Origin: CAWBRT01 sp050015355
GTDB taxonomy: Bacteria; Acidobacteriota; Terriglobia; Terriglobales; Acidobacteriaceae
Direction: 5' to 3'
NCBI GenBank assembly: GCA_050015355.1
Contig: JBEKBO010000056.1
Location: forward strand, 1-33,257
Length of the DNA: 33,257 nucleotides
In this document: piece by piece, positions 30,691-33,257 of the stretch
How positions within the stretch are numbered: the stretch's first letter is position 1
Layout: the number at the start of each line of letters is the position of its first letter
Made by a program: the position numbers and the translations under genes
Notes under the pieces: generated by a model
What the model was told of the DNA's origin: nothing
Database searches by the model: none
Seen by the model: only the letters and a program-made list of their open reading frames with translations

Positions 30691-31808
30691 GAGGCCGAGC
30701 GCTCCATTTCCGCCGGCACGGGGGTGAGCACTGGCTGGAGAAATGAACCCTTCGTAGAGGCTACTTTCCCGCGATTGAGTTTGAACCAGGTTTGCAGACT
30801 CTCCAGGATCTCCAGAATTCCGGCGCAAGGCGCCCAGCCCGTGTCCCGCGTAAATTTGGAGTGGTCGGTGACGTAAACGAGCTGATCGCCAGAGCGTCCG
30901 GCGTCAAGTTCGTAGTGCAGACGGACGCCGGTGAGTTCCGCGATCGCGTCCACCAGTTCCAACAGCGAGGTCGTATTCCTGGGGCCGCCGCCTATGTTGT
31001 AGACCTGCCCGTGAGTGACTGCCGGGGATTTGTGAACGGCTTCGAATGCGTTCAGAAGATCCTCCACGTGCAGCACATCCCGCACCTGCAAGCCGCTTCC
31101 GTAGATGACCAGCGGAGTTCTCAGCAGCGCCGACTGGAGAAAGTGCGCAACCCATCCCTGGTCTTCGTTGCCGAACTGCCCCGGTCCGGCAATGCAGGAC
31201 ATGCGAAACACCACCGTACGCAATCCGTATATGCGGGCGTAATCGCGAACATACTGGTCGGCCGCGCCCTTGGAGCAACCGTAGGGAGAGTGAAAATCCA
31301 AAGGTTGAGACTCGGAAGTCCCCGCTGCGCTCTCCGGCGCCACATAGCGTTTTCTTTCCACTCTGGCCAGCCCGTTGGAAAAGCCTCCATAGACCTTGTT
31401 CGTAGAAGTAAACAGCACGGAAGGATTGTTGCCGGAAAAGCGGGCGGCTTCGAGAATATTGAGGGTTCCACCGACGTTGACTTCGAAGTCGAGCCGCGGG
31501 TCGGCTATCGAGGTGGTGACCGCAACCTGCGCCGCAAAGTTATAGATTTCAGTAGCATGCTTGACCGCATGCAGAACTTTGGCTTGGTCCCGAACGTCGC
31601 CTATCGTGATCTGGAGGCGTCCCGAGCGTCCAGCGAGCTTCTGGAGCCACTCAAGGTTGTAACGCGAACCTGGGCGTGTGAGGTTGTCGTAAACGTGAAT
31701 TTTGGCTTCCGTGGTTTCAAACAGCCGGCGCGCCCAGTTCGAGCCGATAAAGCCGGCCCCGCCAAAGATCAACACTGAGCGAAACGCCACTTTTTTGGCC
31801 ATCTGCAT
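30687..31808 (-). CDS. NAD-dependent epimerase/dehydratase, CDP-paratose 2-epimerase-like
   Basis: A 373-residue extended short-chain dehydrogenase. The N-terminal Rossmann motif is GGAGFIGSN, the active site has YGCSK (YxxxK), and DHSPYGCSKGAADQYV-like sequence (HSPYGCSKGAADQYV here) with RMSCIAGPGQFGNEDQGW is close to CDP-paratose/CDP-tyvelose 2-epimerase (RfbE). The start has GGGAG five bases before the ATG at 31808; the ATG at 31802 is an alternative. It is followed with a four-base overlap by the radical SAM gene, then by ugd. It should invert or oxidise a nucleotide-linked deoxysugar in envelope polysaccharide synthesis. The exact nucleotide sugar is not determined. Confidence 0.87.
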   Translation of the reverse strand: MQMAKKVAFRSVLIFGGAGFIGSNWARRLFETTEAKIHVYDNLTRPGSRYNLEWLQKLAGRSGRLQITIGDVRDQAKVLHAVKHATEIYNFAAQVAVTTSIADPRLDFEVNVGGTLNILEAARFSGNNPSVLFTSTNKVYGGFSNGLARVERKRYVAPESAAGTSESQPLDFHSPYGCSKGAADQYVRDYARIYGLRTVVFRMSCIAGPGQFGNEDQGWVAHFLQSALLRTPLVIYGSGLQVRDVLHVEDLLNAFEAVHKSPAVTHGQVYNIGGGPRNTTSLLELVDAIAELTGVRLHYELDAGRSGDQLVYVTDHSKFTRDTGWAPCAGILEILESLQTWFKLNRGKVASTKGSFLQPVLTPVPAEMERSAS

Positions 31809-31857
31809 AGGTCTCCCACCAGATCATGAGAAACTTTCTGGTTAAGGGTAAGTAGAT

Positions 31858-31870
31858 GCATGTGACATGC
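31858..31870. promoter_or_regulatory. Inverted repeat between the epimerase and nicotinate gene
   Basis: GCATGT-G-ACATGC is a perfect 6-base-arm inverted repeat 50 bases before the epimerase start, in the divergent region 31809-32039. Operator candidate only; I found no clear -35/-10 pair for either gene. Confidence 0.3.
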
Positions 31871-32039
31871 TGTAATGTTTGCCGCCAATTGCATAGAATC
31901 AAAGCCTTGCAGGTAATTTTTTGAATGTGATAGCGGCTCCCTGGGTCAACTCAGTCGCCTACCGCTCATGCACCAGAATGAGTGCAGCGCAATGCGGGGG
32001 AGGAAGTTGCCGGCCCACAGGCGCGTCACATGGAGGCTC

Positions 32040-33059
32040 ATGATCAGGGTGGACGAGGTTTCTCCCTACACCGACCAGTATTTCATCAACTCGCGAATCG
32101 CTTGTGAGAAGGCGAACAACCGCGCCCGGGTTGTCTACCAGGTTTTTCAGCGCTCGGAGGCTCTTCTTTGCGGCGTTCGCCACGTGATGCAGCTACTGGA
32201 CCAGACCAGCTCTCAAATCGAGGTCTACGGATTGGAAGACGGCAGCCTGATTGGCCCCAAGGAGAGTGTGCTGCACATTGTGGGACCAGTGCCGGAGCTG
32301 TTCGAGCTGGAAACCGTATACCTCGGCCTGCTCTCGCGTATGACCCGGGTTGCCACCAATGTGCGTGCCGCCGTGGAGGCGGCCAACGGCAAGCGCATAC
32401 TGTTCTTTCCGGCTCGCTTCGATATCCCCGAGGCGCAGGAGTACGACGGTTATGCCGCTAAAGTGGGGGGAGCGGCCGGAGCCTCTACGGCGGCCGAGGC
32501 CCGGGCTTTTGCAGCACGCACGCTCGGAACCATGCCCCACGCCTTGATCGCCGCCTTCAAGGGCAACACTGTCACGGCGTCTTTGGCGCTGGCCGATGCG
32601 CTTCCCCAGGAACCAATCTGGGCTCTGGTCGACTTCGAAAACGACTCGGCTCGAACCTCGGTCGAGGTCTTCCGCGCCTTTCAGGAACGCGGCCTCAAGC
32701 TCTCCGGCGTACGGCTCGATAACGGGCAGGACGTTATCGACCAGTCCCTGCTACGCATTGGAATTGACAAGCCGGGAGTGAACATCGAATTGGTTCGAGA
32801 GGTCCGCCGCGCGCTCGACGAGGCCGGCGGGCAAGAGGTGCGGATCGCCGCCAGCGGCGGCTTTACGGCTGACCGGATTCGCGAGTTCGAGGCCGCCCAA
32901 GCGCCGGTGGATACTTACGGGGTTGGCGAGTTTTTCTTTGCCGGTTCAACCCCATTCACCTCGGACATCGTGGCCTACTTCGAAGGCGGCCAGCTAGTGC
33001 CGTGCGCCAAGGTTGGGCGTGAATACCAGAAGAACCCGCGCTTCAAGCGGCTGAAATAG
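32040..33059 (+). CDS. Nicotinate phosphoribosyltransferase (NAPRTase)
   Basis: A 339-residue enzyme of the NAD salvage pathway that joins nicotinate with PRPP to nicotinate mononucleotide. Family marks: SPYTDQYFINSR at the N-terminus, GTMPHAL, VDFENDS, SGVRLDNGQDV, ASGGFTADRI and DTYGVGEFF. It belongs to the short group. The start ATG at 32040 has GGAGG only three bases before it, which is tight; the open frame to 31968 adds 24 residues of no family character. It stands alone, divergent from the epimerase. No other NAD gene is in the window. Confidence 0.9.
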   Translation: MIRVDEVSPYTDQYFINSRIACEKANNRARVVYQVFQRSEALLCGVRHVMQLLDQTSSQIEVYGLEDGSLIGPKESVLHIVGPVPELFELETVYLGLLSRMTRVATNVRAAVEAANGKRILFFPARFDIPEAQEYDGYAAKVGGAAGASTAAEARAFAARTLGTMPHALIAAFKGNTVTASLALADALPQEPIWALVDFENDSARTSVEVFRAFQERGLKLSGVRLDNGQDVIDQSLLRIGIDKPGVNIELVREVRRALDEAGGQEVRIAASGGFTADRIREFEAAQAPVDTYGVGEFFFAGSTPFTSDIVAYFEGGQLVPCAKVGREYQKNPRFKRLK

Positions 33060-33257
33060 CCCTCGTGCGGAAAAAGTTCGTACTAGACGCCATTTCAGGG
33101 ATTTGGTCCTAAAAACAGCGGGCGTAAGTGGCGAGAAGGCCTGTTCTATAAAAGGGGATGTCAAGAAACATTTTTCTCCCTCCGCCGGAAACGCGAATGG
33201 TTGCCGCGATGTCCAGCCCCGCTTGCCATAACAGTGCGGCTTGGCCCTGGTGCTGCC

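Overview
The window most likely comes from an Acidobacteriota-type soil bacterium. This rests on a catabolism-rich gene mix, a short dispersed hairpin repeat at 27767-27808 whose style I remember from acidobacterial genomes, and families common there (PilZ, DinB-like, zinc-ribbon proteins, MoeB with a C-terminal extension). No rRNA, tRNA, CRISPR array, transposase or phage gene is visible. The taxonomic call is inference; there is no marker gene.

Left part (1-5164): the C-terminal end of an MFS transporter; a two-gene aconitase X enzyme (626-2268) lacking several residues I expect in that family, with a striking pair of palindromes upstream; an M20 amidohydrolase; a small membrane protein; and a hydroxyquinol-type intradiol dioxygenase.

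Centre (5486-17184): a sugar catabolic locus. A minus-strand run of nine genes reads, in transcription order: TIM-barrel epimerase, periplasmic sugar-binding protein, transketolase N-half, transketolase C-half, GntR/FCD regulator, ABC ATPase, two different permeases (the YtfQ/R/T-YjfF arrangement) and an L-fucose-isomerase-like enzyme. Two RpiB/LacAB-type isomerases on the plus strand flank it. There is no sugar kinase and no aldolase. The logic (isomerase, epimerase, split transketolase, RpiB isomerases) resembles the kinase-free sulfoglycolytic transketolase route, but no sulfosugar marker is present. This is my main candidate for an undescribed pathway. The N-half of the transketolase has Cys instead of the Mg-binding Asp of the GDG thiamine-diphosphate motif. 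Sampled lines in the transporter part are much poorer in G+C than the flanks, which suggests transfer.

Middle right (17185-24719): a PilZ protein preceded by an ordered repeat, a zinc-ribbon membrane protein, a DinB-like protein that looks leaderless, tcuB-tcuA (tricarballylate oxidation), and a divergent MFS transporter plus enolase-superfamily sugar-acid dehydratase. The tcuA/MFS intergenic region carries three inverted repeats.

Right part (24790-33257): molybdenum cofactor genes (moaA facing away from moeB-mogA), then UDP-glucose 6-dehydrogenase, a B12-type radical SAM protein and a CDP-paratose-2-epimerase-like SDR on the minus strand (the last two overlap by 4 bases), and finally a nicotinate phosphoribosyltransferase on the plus strand. 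Positions 33060-33257 hold nothing I recognise.
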